Below are positions 63,015 through 64,000 of a stretch of 64,000 nucleotides of DNA, in pieces. The DNA comes from Candidatus Allochristensenella caecavium (GTDB lineage Bacteria > Bacillota > Clostridia > Christensenellales > QAND01). The stretch is taken from positions 64,001 through 128,000 of the forward strand of contig CAJFOS010000013.1 of assembly GCA_904397865.1 (NCBI GenBank). Reading direction: 5' to 3'. The notes under the pieces are model-generated. The model was given only the letters and a program-made list of their open reading frames with translations. It did not search any database and was not told the origin of the DNA. The position numbers and the translations under genes were made by a program. Every line of letters starts with the position of its first letter. Positions within the stretch are counted from its first letter, which is position 1.

Positions 63015-64000
63015 ATGGAATACAGAACGTTAGGGCGTACGGGCATCCGCGTCAGTGCGGTCGCAATGGGCTGTGAAGGCTTTGAGGAAAAAGATTACCC
63101 GGCCTGTGAACGACTGGTGGATGCTGCGATGGAACAAGGGGTGCAGTTTTTTGATATGTATACCTCCAACCCGGATGTTCGTAGCCACGTCGGACGTGCG
63201 CTTAGCCGTTATCCGCGTGAACAGTATGTGATTCAGGGGCATTTATGTACAACCTGGCAGGACGGTCAATATTGCCGGACCCGGCAAATCGATGCCGTGC
63301 GGACATCGTTTGAACAGCTGTTGAGGCAGATGCAGGTGGATTTTGTTGATATCGGGATGATTCACTATATCGACAATCAGGCGGATTTTGAACAGGTGTA
63401 TCAGGGCGAAGTGATGGCATATGCGCGCCAGCTCAAACAGGAAGGGAAGATTCGCAGCGTCGGTTTGTCAACGCACAACCCGGATATCGCGTTGCTTGCT
63501 GCACAAAGCGGCGCCTTTGACGTGATGATGATGAGCATTAACCCGGCCTATGATATGTTGCCCGCCAGTGAAGATGTCAACGTGCTTTTCGAGCAGCAAA
63601 CGTTTGACCGCGTGTATGAAGGCATCGACCCCAAACGCGACAAGCTTTACCGCACCTGTCAAAACCTGGGTGTTGCGCTGACTGTGATGAAGCCGTTTGC
63701 CGGCGGATTGCTTCTGGATGAAAAGCAGTCGCCCTTTGGTCGAGCCATGACGCCGGTGCAGTGCATGAGTTATTGTCTGGACCGGCCGGCAGTCAGTGCG
63801 GTGATGGGCGGCATGGCCAGCGAAGAGGAATTGCGGCAGGCCGTTGCCTACTGCACCGCCACCGACGCGGAAAAGGATTACAGCATGATTTTGACTTCCG
63901 CACCGAAAAGCTCGTTTCACGGACACTGCATGTATTGCGGGCATTGTGCGCCTTGTACGGTTAAGATTGATATCGCTTCAGTCAATAAGTATTTGGATTT
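63015..64000 (+). CDS. Aldo/keto reductase with C-terminal 4Fe-4S motif (partial)
   Basis: 328 codons from the ATG at 63015 (GGGGGG upstream) and open at the window end. TIM-barrel AKR start MEYRTLGRTGIRVSAVAMGC, then FFDMYTSNPDVRSHVGRAL, DIGMIHYID (His of the tetrad), KIRSVGLSTHNP and a C-terminal CMYCGHCAPC cluster motif. The usual Tyr and Lys of the catalytic tetrad are not at their places (YVIQGH in place of the Lys strand). So it belongs to the Fe-S AKR-like group of anaerobes and may not be a classical reductase. Confidence 0.88.
   Translation, partial: MEYRTLGRTGIRVSAVAMGCEGFEEKDYPACERLVDAAMEQGVQFFDMYTSNPDVRSHVGRALSRYPREQYVIQGHLCTTWQDGQYCRTRQIDAVRTSFEQLLRQMQVDFVDIGMIHYIDNQADFEQVYQGEVMAYARQLKQEGKIRSVGLSTHNPDIALLAAQSGAFDVMMMSINPAYDMLPASEDVNVLFEQQTFDRVYEGIDPKRDKLYRTCQNLGVALTVMKPFAGGLLLDEKQSPFGRAMTPVQCMSYCLDRPAVSAVMGGMASEEELRQAVAYCTATDAEKDYSMILTSAPKSSFHGHCMYCGHCAPCTVKIDIASVNKYLD

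Overview
The window is about 64 kb of a mid-GC Firmicutes chromosome and is densely packed with genes. A strictly anaerobic, probably spore-forming member of class Clostridia fits best. The supporting signs are a multi-subunit [FeFe]-hydrogenase, a V-type ATPase, LL-diaminopimelate aminotransferase (DapL), a PdaA-type cortex deacetylase, a large Bacillus/Clostridium-type SRP RNA with an Alu domain, AGGAGG ribosome binding sites and TTGACA/TATAAT promoters. No rRNA operon, prophage, insertion sequence or CRISPR array is visible. The genus cannot be fixed from the sequence alone.

Layout. 1-6690: a housekeeping block (rpmE 3' end, DUF1385, prmC, prfA, ZIP transporter, sua5, stand-alone ATP-cone, rpiB, upp). 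6792-15228: a nine-gene V-type ATPase operon (ntpFIKECGABD order) whose K subunit keeps the Na+ ligands. 15500-20265: a small lipoprotein, nitroreductase-queG, the SRP RNA gene and the KtrB/KtrA potassium system. 20411-24896: a surface beta-helix lipoprotein (minus), an RluA-family pseudouridine synthase, tRNA-Ser(GGA) and tcdA. 25110-29394: sulfur amino acid genes, with a CymR-like Rrf2 regulator divergent from cysK, then metN-metI-metQ. 29641-33978: an NAD-linked, probably electron-bifurcating [FeFe]-hydrogenase operon with an extra small thioredoxin-like ferredoxin.

34010-35465 (minus): flavin reductase-like protein and an esterase. 35788-40393: an acyltransferase with a zinc ribbon, a CoA-disulfide-reductase-like protein with a degenerate rhodanese domain, and two family-2 glycosyltransferases. 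40733-47442: a DUF3788 gene, then metA, carB, carA and a LiaF-like gene on the minus strand. 47630-49319: an AbrB-type regulator with an ABC-2 exporter. 49366-53920 (minus): dapL, dapF, glnA and pdaA. 54030-57859: a split chromate-type transporter, an HdeD-like/papain-fold fusion and a PerM/AI-2E family protein. 57979-61889: surface-glycan genes (CapD-type dehydratase, oxidoreductase, DUF1893, priming sugar transferase). 62117-64000: a small membrane protein, an unknown protein and a 4Fe-4S aldo/keto reductase cut by the window end.

How it fits together. Hydrogenase and flavoproteins suit fermentative redox balance, while the Na+-type V-ATPase and KtrAB handle cation homeostasis. cysK, metA (acetyl type), metNIQ and the CymR-like regulator form a sulfur amino acid theme. 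dapL/dapF/glnA/pdaA join lysine, peptidoglycan precursor and cortex metabolism. The most unusual observations are the V-ATPase standing next to upp, where B. subtilis carries its F-type operon; several domain fusions with degenerate or unexpected domains; and a [FeFe]-hydrogenase with a divergent third H-cluster motif.
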